A stretch of DNA of 64,000 bases from JACCTU01 sp963848525 (GTDB lineage Bacteria > Actinomycetota > Thermoleophilia > Gaiellales > Gaiellaceae): NCBI GenBank assembly GCA_963848525.1, contig CAWKDZ010000002.1, positions 744,001 through 808,000 on the forward strand, written 5' to 3'. A model generated the notes under the pieces. The model was not told the origin of the DNA. It ran no database searches and was given only the letters and a program-made list of their open reading frames with translations. A program made the translations under genes and the position numbers. Numbering within the stretch: position 1 is the stretch's first letter; each line of letters opens with the position of its first letter. Shown one piece after another: positions 15,305 through 23,448 of the stretch.

Positions 15305-15667
15305 ATGACGAAGAAGCTGATCGGTGCAACGGGGCTCGCGACGCTGGCGCTCGCCGGCGTGGCCTTCGGCGGGGCGTTCTCGCCCGGCGACGCCGCGGCG
15401 CGAGGCGGCTCGTCGACCGACGACTCGACCACGTCGACGCTCACGACGCCGACGTCCGCGACGACGACGTCTGCGACGACCACCGTGCGCACGACCGAGG
15501 ACATCTCGGGGCCGTGCGACGAGGCCGAGCACCGCAACGACCCGCGCTGCACGGGCGGGGCAGCCCGCGCCGAGCGGCGCGACGACGACGGCAGCGGCAC
15601 GTCGGGCAAGCACCGCCGCGGCAAGGGCAAGGGCAAGTCGGGTCACGGCCGGAGCGGCCGGGGCTAG
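15305..15667 (+). CDS. Small secreted Thr/Lys-rich protein
   Basis: Not a recognised family; 120 residues. A strong ribosome site AAGGAGG at 15292-15298 precedes ATG 15305 by 6 bases. The N-terminus MTKKLIGATGLATLALAGVA is a signal peptide. Next comes a Ser/Thr-rich linker (about 40-65), a short cysteine-containing segment ISGPCDEAEHRNDPRC, and a basic Gly/Lys tail KGKGKSGHGRSGRG. The two cysteines could form a disulfide outside the cell. It is divergent from the response regulator and 24 bases before a cupredoxin gene. Confidence 0.7.
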   Translation: MTKKLIGATGLATLALAGVAFGGAFSPGDAAARGGSSTDDSTTSTLTTPTSATTTSATTTVRTTEDISGPCDEAEHRNDPRCTGGAARAERRDDDGSGTSGKHRRGKGKGKSGHGRSGRG

Positions 15668-15691
15668 TCCAACCAACCAAGGAGAAACGCA

Positions 15692-16054
15692 ATGCTGAAG
15701 AAGCTGCTTCCGATCGCCGCGCTCACCCTCGCGCTGATGGCATCCCTGGTGCCGCTCGCGACCGGTGCGCCGTCGGCGACGCAGACCGTCCGGGTCAACG
15801 CGATGAGCTACAAGCTCAAGCTGTCGAAGGTCCCCAAGGCCGGCGTCGTCAAGTTCGTCGTCCGCAACTCGAGCGGCGACGAGCACGACTTCTGGATCCG
15901 GGGCGGCGGCAAGTCCGTCCGCACTCCGATCATCGCCCCGGGCCGCAGCGCGAGCGTCTCGCTGCGCGTCAAGAAGGGCGCCGTCTACCGCTTCTGGTGC
16001 GCGGTCGACGATCACGCGCAAGAGGGCATGCTCGGAAGCTTCCGGGCGCGCTAA
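15692..16054 (+). CDS. Secreted cupredoxin-like protein
   Basis: Exported protein of 120 residues. A signal peptide (MLKKLLPIAALTLALMASLV) is followed by a single small beta-barrel domain. Type-1 copper ligands are visible: His in GDEHDFWIRG, and Cys, His and Met in CAVDDHAQEGM (C-x4-H-x4-M). It may carry electrons or bind copper; no partner is evident apart from the membrane cytochrome c at 18470. It has a good upstream AAGGAG. The secreted-protein gene before it is probably in the same transcript. Confidence 0.8.
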   Translation: MLKKLLPIAALTLALMASLVPLATGAPSATQTVRVNAMSYKLKLSKVPKAGVVKFVVRNSSGDEHDFWIRGGGKSVRTPIIAPGRSASVSLRVKKGAVYRFWCAVDDHAQEGMLGSFRAR

Positions 16055-16064
16055 CTCCACCACG

Positions 16065-16114
16065 CTCTCTCCCCAGAGAGGCCGGGCGTTCGGGCTACAC
16101 TGCCGGACGCCCGG
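16065..16114 (+). terminator. Two hairpins after the cupredoxin gene
   Basis: The first is CTCTCT, loop CCCC, AGAGAG (16065-16080). The second is CCGGGCGTTCGG, a 9-base loop, then CCGGACGCCCGG (16082-16114), a 12-bp stem with one imperfect pair. They end the cupredoxin transcript or fold in the leader of the next gene. Confidence 0.5.
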
Positions 16115-16137
16115 TATCCGACGGAACTGGAGCGTGT

Positions 16138-16803
16138 GTGTTGATCGAGAGTGTTCGTGTCGTCGGCGCGTCAGGACGCGTCGGCTCGGCGGTCTCCGCC
16201 CGCCTGCGCGAGCGGGGCGTCGCCCTGCGCGACGACGGCGCCGAGCTCGTGCTCCTCTGCGTCCCGGACTCGGCGATCGCCGACGTGGCGCGGTCGCTCG
16301 AGCCCGGCCCGTGGGTCGCGCACACGAGCGGCGCGACACCGCTCGCCGCACTCGACCCGCACGAGCGCCGCTTCGGCCTGCACCCGCTGCAGACGTTCAC
16401 CAAGCGGCGCGGCCCCGAGCAGCTCGACGGCGCCTACGCGGCCGTGAGCGCGGAAAGCGTCGGCGCGCAAGACGTCGGCTTCTGGCTCGCACGCAAGCTT
16501 GGGCTGGAGGCGTTCCCTCTCCTCGACGAGTCCCGCCCGCTCTACCACGCGGGCGCCGCGATCGCGTCGAACTACCTCGTGACGCTGCACCGCGTCGCCT
16601 CGGAGCTCTTCCTCGCAGCAGGGGCGCCGCCCGAGGGGCTCGTGCCGCTGATGCGCCGCACGATCGACAACGACTTCGAGCTGACGGGGCCGATCGAGCG
16701 CGGGGACTGGGAGACGGTCGAGCGCCACCGCGCGGCGATCCGCGCCGCCCGGCCAGAGCTGGAGCCGCTCTACGACGTGCTCGCGGAGGCAACCGCGCGG
16801 TGA
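16138..16803 (+). CDS. Rossmann-like DUF2520 protein
   Basis: About 221 residues. The N-terminal half is a Rossmann fold (VRVVGASGRVGSAVSARL), with VLLCVPDSAIADVA and WVAHTSGATPLAAL. The C-terminal half is the helical DUF2520 domain (YHAGAAIASNYLVTLHRVA). The organisation resembles ketopantoate reductase and F420-dependent NADP reductase. The gene overlaps panC by 4 bases and panC overlaps panB, so a role in pantothenate synthesis, perhaps as the missing ketopantoate reductase, is a reasonable inference, not proof. GTG 16138 was chosen after GGAG at 16129-16132. Confidence 0.8.
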   Translation: MLIESVRVVGASGRVGSAVSARLRERGVALRDDGAELVLLCVPDSAIADVARSLEPGPWVAHTSGATPLAALDPHERRFGLHPLQTFTKRRGPEQLDGAYAAVSAESVGAQDVGFWLARKLGLEAFPLLDESRPLYHAGAAIASNYLVTLHRVASELFLAAGAPPEGLVPLMRRTIDNDFELTGPIERGDWETVERHRAAIRAARPELEPLYDVLAEATAR

Positions 16804-17570
16804 AGGTCGTGCGCACGATCGAGGCGGTCCGGCGCGAGCTGGCGCCGCGGCGCGACGGGCGGATCGCGCTCGTGCCGACGATGGGCGCGTTCCACGAAGG
16901 TCACCTCGCACTGCTGCGCGCGGCCCGAGCCGAGGCCGACGTCGTCGTCGTCTCGCTCTTCGTCAACACGGCCCAGTTCAGCGACCCGGCCGACCTCAAC
17001 GGCTACCCGCGCGACGAGGCGCGCGACGAGCGCCTCGCCGCCGCAGCCGGAGTCGACGTCCTCTTCGTGCCGAGCGCCGACGAGATCTACCCGCCCGGGT
17101 TCGAGACCTGGGTCGACGTCGAGCGCCTCGGCTCGATCCTCGAGGGCGTCCACCGGCCCGGGCACTTCCGCGGCGTCGCCACGGTCTGCCTCAAGCTCTT
17201 CAACATCGTCCAGCCGGACGTCGCGTACTTCGGGCAGAAGGACGCGCAGCAGGCGGCGGTGGTCAAGCGCATGGTCCGCGATCTCGACCTCGAGCTCGAG
17301 CTCCGCGTCCTGCCGACGGTTCGCGACGCGGACGGGCTCGCGCACTCGTCGCGGAACGCGCGCCTCTCGCGCGACGAGCGGGAGCGCGCGCTCGCGCTGC
17401 CGCGCGCTCTGGCGACGAAGGACCCCGCACAGGCGCGCAGGCTGCTGCGCGACGTCGACGTCGACTACGTCGAGGTCGCCGACCTCGAGCCACGAGTTCT
17501 TGCCGCGGCAATCCGCGTCGGCGACACCCGCCTGATCGACAACGTTTCTCTGGAAGGAGACGACGAATGA
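16800..17570 (+). CDS. panC: Pantothenate synthetase
   Basis: Condenses pantoate with beta-alanine using ATP, the last step of pantothenate synthesis. It has the ATP-site motif PTMGAFHEGHLALL (HxGH), NTAQFSDPADL, NIVQPDVAYFGQKDAQQ and the KMSKS-like SSRNARLS. At 256 residues it is slightly shorter than the usual 280 or so, mainly in the C-terminal domain. GTG 16800 overlaps the preceding stop (GTGA), and its own stop overlaps panB (ATGA), so the three genes are translationally coupled. Confidence 0.95.
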   Translation: MKVVRTIEAVRRELAPRRDGRIALVPTMGAFHEGHLALLRAARAEADVVVVSLFVNTAQFSDPADLNGYPRDEARDERLAAAAGVDVLFVPSADEIYPPGFETWVDVERLGSILEGVHRPGHFRGVATVCLKLFNIVQPDVAYFGQKDAQQAAVVKRMVRDLDLELELRVLPTVRDADGLAHSSRNARLSRDERERALALPRALATKDPAQARRLLRDVDVDYVEVADLEPRVLAAAIRVGDTRLIDNVSLEGDDE

Positions 17571-18442
17571 GCACCCCCGCCCCCCGGTACGCGTCGTGGA
17601 CGCACGGGAAGCTGCCGCTGCCCGAGCTCGCCGAGCTCAAGCGCCGCGGCGAGAAGATCGTGATGGTGACGGCGTACGACGCGCCGAGCGGCCGGCTCGC
17701 GGACGCCGCCGGCGTCGAGCTCGTGCTCGTCGGCGACTCCGCGGCGATGGTGGTGCTCGGGCACGACTCGACGGTGCCGGCGTCGATGGACGAGATGCTG
17801 ATGCTCACGCGCGCGGTCACGCGCGGGGCTGCTCGGCCGCTGGTCGTCGCCGACATGCCGTTCGGCTCGTTCCAGGTCTCCGACGAGGAGGCGCTCACGA
17901 ACGCGATCCGCTTCGTCAAGGAGGCCCGGGCCGACGCGGTCAAGCTCGAGGGTGCCGGGCCAATGCTCACACGCGCGCGGGCGATCGTCGGCGCGGGGAT
18001 CCCCGTGATGGGGCACATCGGGCTGACGCCGCAGTCCGCGACCGCGCTCGGCGGCTTCAAGGCGCAGGGGCGGACGGCGGAGCAGGCGCGCCGGCTCGTC
18101 GCCGACGCGCGCGAGCTCGAGGCGGCCGGGTGCTTCGCGCTCGTGCTGGAGGCGGTGCCGCCCGCGGTCGCGGCCGAGGTCACGCGTGTGCTCACGATCC
18201 CGACGATCGGGATCGGCGCAGGCCGCGAGTGCGACGGGCAGGTGCTCGTCTGGCACGACCTGCTCGGGCTCTACGAAGGGCGGTCGCCGCGCTTCGTCAA
18301 GCGCTACGCCGACGTCGGCACCGAGATCCGCCGCGCGCTCGAGGCGTTCGCCGCCGACGTGCGCAGCGGGAGCTTCCCCGAGGACCAGCACACCTACGCG
18401 ATGCCCGAGGAGGAGCTCGAGGCCTTCTTCGCCGCGCGCTGA
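17567..18442 (+). CDS. panB: 3-methyl-2-oxobutanoate hydroxymethyltransferase
   Basis: First enzyme of pantoate synthesis; adds a hydroxymethyl group from methylene-THF to 2-oxoisovalerate. TIM-barrel motifs present are MVTAYDAPSGRLADAAG, LVGDSAAMVVLGHDSTV (metal Asp), VVADMPFGSF, VKLEGAG and MGHIGLTPQS with the conserved Glu/His residues. Its 291 residues match the family. It is the third gene of the DUF2520-panC-panB unit. No panD or panE-type gene is in the window. Confidence 0.96.
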   Translation: MSTPAPRYASWTHGKLPLPELAELKRRGEKIVMVTAYDAPSGRLADAAGVELVLVGDSAAMVVLGHDSTVPASMDEMLMLTRAVTRGAARPLVVADMPFGSFQVSDEEALTNAIRFVKEARADAVKLEGAGPMLTRARAIVGAGIPVMGHIGLTPQSATALGGFKAQGRTAEQARRLVADARELEAAGCFALVLEAVPPAVAAEVTRVLTIPTIGIGAGRECDGQVLVWHDLLGLYEGRSPRFVKRYADVGTEIRRALEAFAADVRSGSFPEDQHTYAMPEEELEAFFAAR

Positions 18443-18469
18443 CCGCCGCTCCTTTATCGTCCTCCGACG

Positions 18470-18976
18470 ATGACCGAGCCCCCGCCCCCCAATCGCTGGT
18501 CGCGTCCCACTGCGGAGGCGGCCGTGGTCCTGACCGCGCTCCTGCTCGCGTTCGCCGCGGGAGTAGCCGGGTTCGTCGTCGGCCGCGAGACGGCGGAGGA
18601 CGAGCCCGCCGCCGCGGAGTCCACGACGGCCCCGGAGACGACCGCGGCGACGGACACCGTCGAGCCCGAGACGACGACGACCGAGACGACCGGGACGGAG
18701 ACCGAGGCGGAGACGGAGACCGAGGCTGAGACGGAGACCGAGGGTGGTGAGGCCGCCGACGGCGCCGCCGTCTTCTCGGAGGCGTGCGCGACCTGCCACA
18801 CGTTCGAGCCGGCCGGGTCGAGCGGGACGATCGGGCCGCCTCTCGACGGGCTCGATCTGAGCAAGGACGAGATCGCCACGCAGGTGCGGAACGGCGGCGG
18901 CGGGATGCCGGCGTTCGAGGGCCAGCTCAGCGACGCCGAGATCGACGCGGTCTCCGACTACGTGGAAAGCGGCTAG
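18470..18976 (+). CDS. Membrane-anchored cytochrome c
   Basis: 168 residues with one N-terminal transmembrane helix (AAVVLTALLLAFAAGVAGF). A long Thr/Glu linker of repeated TETEAE type (about 45-95) follows, then a single class-I cytochrome c domain. Heme attachment is at CATCH, and the sixth ligand is probably Met in GGGMPAFEG. The domain is extracytoplasmic. It may accept electrons from the cupredoxin or a respiratory complex, but nothing nearby identifies the partner. Its stop overlaps the converging Yip1 gene by 4 bases. Confidence 0.9.
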   Translation: MTEPPPPNRWSRPTAEAAVVLTALLLAFAAGVAGFVVGRETAEDEPAAAESTTAPETTAATDTVEPETTTTETTGTETEAETETEAETETEGGEAADGAAVFSEACATCHTFEPAGSSGTIGPPLDGLDLSKDEIATQVRNGGGGMPAFEGQLSDAEIDAVSDYVESG

Positions 18977-19581
18977 AAGAGCCCGAACGCCCGCCCGAGC
19001 ACGAGGGCGACCACGGCCAACACCGGGAGCGAGGCGAGCACCGCGCGCGGCCAGCTCCACGCGCTGTACGCACGCAGCCCGACGACGAGCAGGACCGCCG
19101 ACCAGCCGATGAACGCGAGCTCCAGCGCCTCGAAGACGCGCGCGCCCGCGCCGGTATCCGAGCCGCCGCTGCGAAAGAGGTCGTCGCCGTAGATCGCGAT
19201 CCGCACAGGCCAGACCAACAGCGAGACCGCGAGCGGTACCGCGGCGAACCCGAGCACGTGCCGCGCGCGGCGGTACGTGACGACTCCTCCGACGGCCCGG
19301 GCGCCGGCGTAGACGAGCGCGCCGAGCGCGAAGTAGGCGAACCCGCCGTAGATCCCGCCGGCGAGAAACGCCCAGACGGCGAGCACGAGCGCGTCGATCT
19401 CGAAGTCGTCGAGGAGTCGCGAGGCGAGGTTGGTCGAGAGCACGGCGGCGATCCCCGCGAGCAGCACGATCGCGAGCAGCGGCTCCTGGCGCTCGTCGTC
19501 GTCGTCGGCGCGCAGCGCGGCGAACACGGCCGACGGCCGCTGGAGGACCAGGATCGTGCGCGCCCACCAGTCCCGCGCCAC
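18973..19581 (-). CDS. Yip1-domain membrane protein
   Basis: 202 residues from GTG 19581, starting VARDWWARTILVLQRPSAVFAAL, the typical opening of bacterial Yip1-family proteins. Five or so hydrophobic segments follow. Bacterial function is unknown. It lies 29 bases downstream of uvrA on the same strand. Confidence 0.75.
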   Translation of the reverse strand: MARDWWARTILVLQRPSAVFAALRADDDDERQEPLLAIVLLAGIAAVLSTNLASRLLDDFEIDALVLAVWAFLAGGIYGGFAYFALGALVYAGARAVGGVVTYRRARHVLGFAAVPLAVSLLVWPVRIAIYGDDLFRSGGSDTGAGARVFEALELAFIGWSAVLLVVGLRAYSAWSWPRAVLASLPVLAVVALVLGRAFGLF

Positions 19582-19610
19582 GCGGGAAGCGTAGGGGCTG
19601 CGGCGAGGCG

Positions 19611-22451
19611 CTACGCGGCCGCCGCGGCCTTCGCCGGCAGCACGTTGCGCAGGAACGCGCCGGTGAAGCTCTCCTCGACGGCGGCGACGTCCTCGGGCGT
19701 GCCGGTCGCGATCACCTCGCCGCCGGCCTCGCCGCCCTCGGGGCCGAGGTCGACGAGCCAGTCGGCCTGCTTGATCACGTCGAGGTTGTGCTCGATCACG
19801 AGCACCGTGTTGCCGCTGTCGACGAGTCGTTGGAGCACCTCGAGCAGCTTCTCGATGTCGGCGAAGTGCAGGCCTGTCGTGGGCTCGTCGAGGATGTAGA
19901 GCGTCCGCCCAGTCGCAATCTTCGAGAGCTCCGAGGCGAGCTTGACGCGCTGCGCCTCGCCGCCCGAGAGCGTCGTCGCGGGCTGGCCGAGCTTGATGTA
20001 GTCGAGACCGACGTCGTGCAGCGTCTGCAGGCGGCGGCGGATCTTCGGAATCTTCGAGAAGAACTTGAGGGCCTCCTCGACGGACATCTCGAGCACGTCG
20101 CTGATCGACTTGCCCTTGAAGCGCACCTCGAGCGTCTCGCGGTTGTAGCGCGCCCCCTTGCAGGTCTCGCAGGGGACGTAGACGTCGGGCAGGAAGTGCA
20201 TCTCGATCTTGATCTGCCCGTCGCCCTTGCACGTCTCGCAGCGCCCTCCGCGCACGTTGAACGAGAAGCGCCCCGGCTTGTACCCGCGCACCTTCGCCTC
20301 CGGCGTCAGCGAGTAGAGCTCGCGGATCTGGTCGAACAGCTTCGTGTAGGTCGCCGGGTTCGAGCGCGGCGTGCGGCCGATCGGCGACTGATCGATGTCG
20401 ATCACCTTGTCGAACGCCTCGATGCCCTCGACGGTGTCGTGCTCGCCCGGCTTCGTCCGCATCCGGTGCAGCCGGTTGGCGAGCGCCTTGTGGACGATCT
20501 CGTTCACGAGCGTCGACTTGCCCGAGCCCGATACTCCCGTGACCGCGACGAACTTGCCGATCGGGAACTCGACGTCGATCCCCTTCAGGTTGTGCTGGCG
20601 CGCGCCGACGACACGGAAGCTGCCCAGGTCTTCCTCTCGGCGCTCCGGGATCGCGATCCGTCGCTTGCCGGAGAGGAACTGGCCGGTGATCGACGCCTTC
20701 GTCTTCTCCACCGCCCGCGCCGTGCCCTCCGCGACGACGTGCCCGCCGTGCTCTCCGGCGCCCGGCCCCATGTCGACGAGCCAGTCGGCGCTCCGCATCA
20801 TCTGCTCGTCGTGCTCGACGACGAGCACTGTGTTGCCGAGGTCGCGCAGCCGCTCGAGCGTGCCGATCAGCTTGTCGTTGTCTCGCTGGTGCAGTCCGAT
20901 CGAGGGCTCGTCGAGGATGTAGAGCACGCCGACGAGCTGGCTGCCGATCTGCGTCGCCAGCCTGAGGCGCTGCGCCTCGCCGCCCGAGAGCGTCGCCGCC
21001 GCGCGGTCGAGCTGGAGGTAGCCGACGCCGACGTCGTCGAGGAACGTCAGCCGCGCGCGGATCTCCTTCAGGATGCGCTCGCCGATCAGGCGCTCGGTCT
21101 GGGTCAGCCCGAGCTCCTCGACGAAGCTGATCGCGCGGTTCACCGACATGCGCGTGAACTCGTGGACGTTCAGGTCGCCGACGGTGACGGCCAGCACCTC
21201 GGGCTTCAGCCGCGCGCCCTTGCAGACGGGGCACGGGCGGAACGACATGTACTCCTCGATCCGCTCGCGCTGCGTGCTCGAGTCGGTCTCGCGGTAGCGG
21301 CGCTGCAGGCTCGAGACGATCCCCTCCCACGCGAGCATGTACGCGCGCTTGCGGCCCATCCGGTTCCGGTACGTGACGTACACGCGCTCGCCGCTCGTGC
21401 CGTAGAGGAAGAGGTTCTGCTGTTCCTCGCTGAGGTCTTGCCACGGCGCGTCGAGGTCGATCTCCCACTTGTCGGCGACCGCCTGGATCACCGACTCGTA
21501 GAAGGTCGAGTTGCCGACCGCCCACGGGACGAGCGCGCCCTCGCCGATCGAGAGCGTCGGGTCGGGCACGACGAGGTCGGGATCGATCTCCTGTTGCGCG
21601 CCGAGGCCGGTGCAGCGCGGGCAGGCGCCGTGCGGCGAGTTGAAGGAGAAGATCCGCGGCTCGAGCTCCGGGAGGCTGACGCCGTGCTCGGGGCAGGCGA
21701 AGTTCTCGCTGAAGAGCAGGCTTTCGCCGCTCTCCAGCAGGTCGATGCCGATCAGGCCCTCGGCGAGCTGCGCGGCCGTCTCGATCGACTGCGCGAGGCG
21801 CGTGCGCAGGTCCGGCTTCATCACGAGCCGGTCGACGACGACCTCGATCGTGTGCTTGAACTTCTTGTCGAGCTCGGGCGGCTCCTCGAGCAGGTGCTGC
21901 TCGCCGTCGACCTTGACGCGGGTGAAGCCCTCGCGGCGGAGCTCCTCGAAGACGTCCTTGTACTCGCCCTTGCGGTCGCGCACGACCGGCGCGTTGACGG
22001 TGAAGCGCGTGCCCTCGGGCAGCTGGAGCACCTGGTCGACGATCGCCTCGAGGCTCTGGCCGGCGATCGGGCGGCCGCAGACCGGGCAGTGCGGGCGGCC
22101 GATCCGCGCGTAGAGCAGGCGGAGGTAGTCGTAGATCTCGGTCACGGTGCCGACCGTCGAGCGCGGGTTCCGGCTCGTCGTCTTCTGGTCGATCGAGATG
22201 GCCGGGCTGAGGCCGTCGATCGACTCGACGTCCGGCTTCTCCATCATCTGGAGGAACTGGCGGGCGTAGGCGCTCAGGCTCTCGACGTAGCGGCGCTGGC
22301 CCTCGGCGTAGATCGTGTCGAAGGCCAGGCTGGACTTGCCCGACCCGGAGAGGCCGGTGATGCAGATCAGCTTGTTCCGGGGCAACCGGACGGTGATGTC
22401 CTTGAGGTTGTGCTCCCGGGCGCCGTGAACGACCAGCTCTTCCTGGGCCAT
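19611..22451 (-). CDS. uvrA: Excinuclease ABC subunit A
   Basis: Damage-recognition ATPase of nucleotide excision repair, 946 residues. Two ABC modules carry Walker A GLSGSGKSSLAFDT and GVSGSGKSTLVNEI, and signature motifs LSGGEAQRLRLA and LSGGEAQRVKLA. Zinc fingers are visible (CPVCGRPIAG; CETCKGDGQI with CETCKGARY). ATG 22451 gives the canonical start; the frame is open upstream but non-coding there. A LexA-type box overlapping the predicted -35 lies about 33 bases upstream. uvrB is at 25996-28002. Confidence 0.97.
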   Translation of the reverse strand: MAQEELVVHGAREHNLKDITVRLPRNKLICITGLSGSGKSSLAFDTIYAEGQRRYVESLSAYARQFLQMMEKPDVESIDGLSPAISIDQKTTSRNPRSTVGTVTEIYDYLRLLYARIGRPHCPVCGRPIAGQSLEAIVDQVLQLPEGTRFTVNAPVVRDRKGEYKDVFEELRREGFTRVKVDGEQHLLEEPPELDKKFKHTIEVVVDRLVMKPDLRTRLAQSIETAAQLAEGLIGIDLLESGESLLFSENFACPEHGVSLPELEPRIFSFNSPHGACPRCTGLGAQQEIDPDLVVPDPTLSIGEGALVPWAVGNSTFYESVIQAVADKWEIDLDAPWQDLSEEQQNLFLYGTSGERVYVTYRNRMGRKRAYMLAWEGIVSSLQRRYRETDSSTQRERIEEYMSFRPCPVCKGARLKPEVLAVTVGDLNVHEFTRMSVNRAISFVEELGLTQTERLIGERILKEIRARLTFLDDVGVGYLQLDRAAATLSGGEAQRLRLATQIGSQLVGVLYILDEPSIGLHQRDNDKLIGTLERLRDLGNTVLVVEHDEQMMRSADWLVDMGPGAGEHGGHVVAEGTARAVEKTKASITGQFLSGKRRIAIPERREEDLGSFRVVGARQHNLKGIDVEFPIGKFVAVTGVSGSGKSTLVNEIVHKALANRLHRMRTKPGEHDTVEGIEAFDKVIDIDQSPIGRTPRSNPATYTKLFDQIRELYSLTPEAKVRGYKPGRFSFNVRGGRCETCKGDGQIKIEMHFLPDVYVPCETCKGARYNRETLEVRFKGKSISDVLEMSVEEALKFFSKIPKIRRRLQTLHDVGLDYIKLGQPATTLSGGEAQRVKLASELSKIATGRTLYILDEPTTGLHFADIEKLLEVLQRLVDSGNTVLVIEHNLDVIKQADWLVDLGPEGGEAGGEVIATGTPEDVAAVEESFTGAFLRNVLPAKAAAAA

Positions 22452-22460
22452 AACCGACCC

Positions 22461-22497
22461 AGTGTAACGAGGCCTGTCGGACGGGAACAGGTGTTCG
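22461..22497 (-). promoter_or_regulatory. uvrA promoter with LexA-type SOS box
   Basis: GGAACAGGTGTTCG at 22484-22497 matches the actinobacterial SOS box pattern CGAAC-N4-GTTCG at all but the first base, with perfect GAAC/GTTC arms. A -10 candidate TACACT (minus strand, 22461-22466) is 17 bases downstream of a -35 position that overlaps the box, as expected for repression by LexA. Confidence 0.65.
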
Positions 22498-22498
22498 G

Positions 22499-22942
22499 TC
22501 AGACGGTGTTGCCGTGCGTCGACCAGCTCCACGGCCAGTCCTCCGGATCTTGGCAGAGACCGGCTCGAACCGGGTTGAGGAGCACGTAGCGGATCGTGTT
22601 CTCGAGGTGCGGCTCGTCCTCGATCACCCACGACGAGTAGCGCTCTGACCATAGATGGCCACGTCGGCCATGGCGCTTGTTGAAGGTTCGGGCGTAATCG
22701 CCGTTCAGGCGCTGCATCCCCGCCGGCAGTCGCTCGACAGCCGTCGCGACGACTAGGTGGTAGTGCGTGGTCATGAGGCAGAACGCCTCGACCCGCCACG
22801 AGCACCGGCGCGCGTTTGCAGCCAGGAGTCTCAAGAAGCGCACACGGTCGGCGGTGTCGAGGTAGACGTCGACCTCGAACACGCCGCGCGTGGTCACTTG
22901 GAAGATCCCATCCGGCAGATCGCTGCGGCGGATGCGGCCCAC
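22499..22942 (-). mobile_element. REP-associated tyrosine transposase (RAYT, IS200-like)
   Basis: Y1-type single-strand transposase of 147 residues. It opens VGRIRRSDLPDGIFQVTTRG. The HUH metal motif appears as MTTHYHLVV, and the catalytic Tyr region as LNGDYARTFNKRHGR followed by GHLWSERYSSWVIEDE, then IRYVLLNPVRAGL. These are diagnostic of the RAYT group, domesticated relatives of IS200/IS605 linked to REP palindromes. GTG 22942 is the start. A 43-bp repeat also found at 5272 lies 78 bases upstream, and a small hairpin lies between. No flanking IS ends are visible, so it is probably not self-mobile. Confidence 0.88.
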
Positions 22943-22962
22943 GGGGTCAAAGTAGAGGCCCT

Positions 22963-22978
22963 TAGCCGAGAACGGCTA
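22963..22978. repeat. Short hairpin upstream of the RAYT gene
   Basis: TAGCCG, loop AGAA, CGGCTA: a perfect 6-bp stem with GNRA-like loop between the RAYT start and the 43-bp repeat. Confidence 0.5.
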
Positions 22979-23020
22979 GCTGTGGATGAACTTCCCCGAA
23001 CTCGTCACCGCAGCGAGCCG

Positions 23021-23063
23021 CGCAGTGCCAGACACAGTGCCAGACACAGTGCCAGACACTGCG
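23021..23063. repeat. 43-bp dispersed repeat, copy 2 (REP-like)
   Basis: Three tandem CAGTGCCAGACA units with the same CGCAGTG start and CACTGCG end as the copy at 5272-5314. It differs from that copy by one base, so its end inverted repeat is one base short of perfect. It sits between the RAYT gene and the membrane protein gene ending at 23071. Confidence 0.85.
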
Positions 23064-23070
23064 CCTGGCG

Positions 23071-23442
23071 CTACGCGCTGAGCCGCGCGACCAGCGTGCC
23101 GACCCGGCGGGGCTGCGGGACGAAGGGGATCTCGAGCTCGCCCGCGACGAGGGTCCCGTAGCCGAGGAGCCGGCCGAGCAGCGTCTGCTCGACCTCGATC
23201 GTCGCGACCCTGGCCAGCCGAACCGCTGCCGCGCGACGGCGCAGGGTCCCGTAGACCACGAACAGCTTCTCGGTCGTCACGACGACGCGGGTCCGCTCCC
23301 ACCGCCAGACGGCGAACGCCGCGGTCACGCCGCCGACCGCGATCAGAGGCGGCCCCAGCACCATCGCCGGCCAGCCGACGACGAAGCAGGCGAAGCCGAG
23401 CAGCCCGAGCAAGACCGCGCGCCCGAGCGGCCACGCGAGCAC
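23071..23442 (-). CDS. PH-like domain membrane protein
   Basis: About 123 residues from GTG 23442. Two hydrophobic segments near the N-terminus (AVLLGLLGFACFVVGW and MVLGPPLIAVGGVTAAFAVW) precede a bacterial PH-like domain (VVVTTEKLFVVYGTLRRRAAAVRL ARV region). Function is unknown; such proteins are common membrane-stress or envelope factors. Its start is only 6 bases from the divergent transporter start, so one of the two starts may be placed too far upstream. Confidence 0.65.
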   Translation of the reverse strand: MLAWPLGRAVLLGLLGFACFVVGWPAMVLGPPLIAVGGVTAAFAVWRWERTRVVVTTEKLFVVYGTLRRRAAAVRLARVATIEVEQTLLGRLLGYGTLVAGELEIPFVPQPRRVGTLVARLSA

Positions 23443-23448
23443 GACCGC

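Noticed and set aside
18650..18760. A tandem GAGAC-type repeat in the cytochrome gene
   Set aside because: It encodes the Thr/Glu linker between membrane anchor and heme domain; ordinary low-complexity linker.
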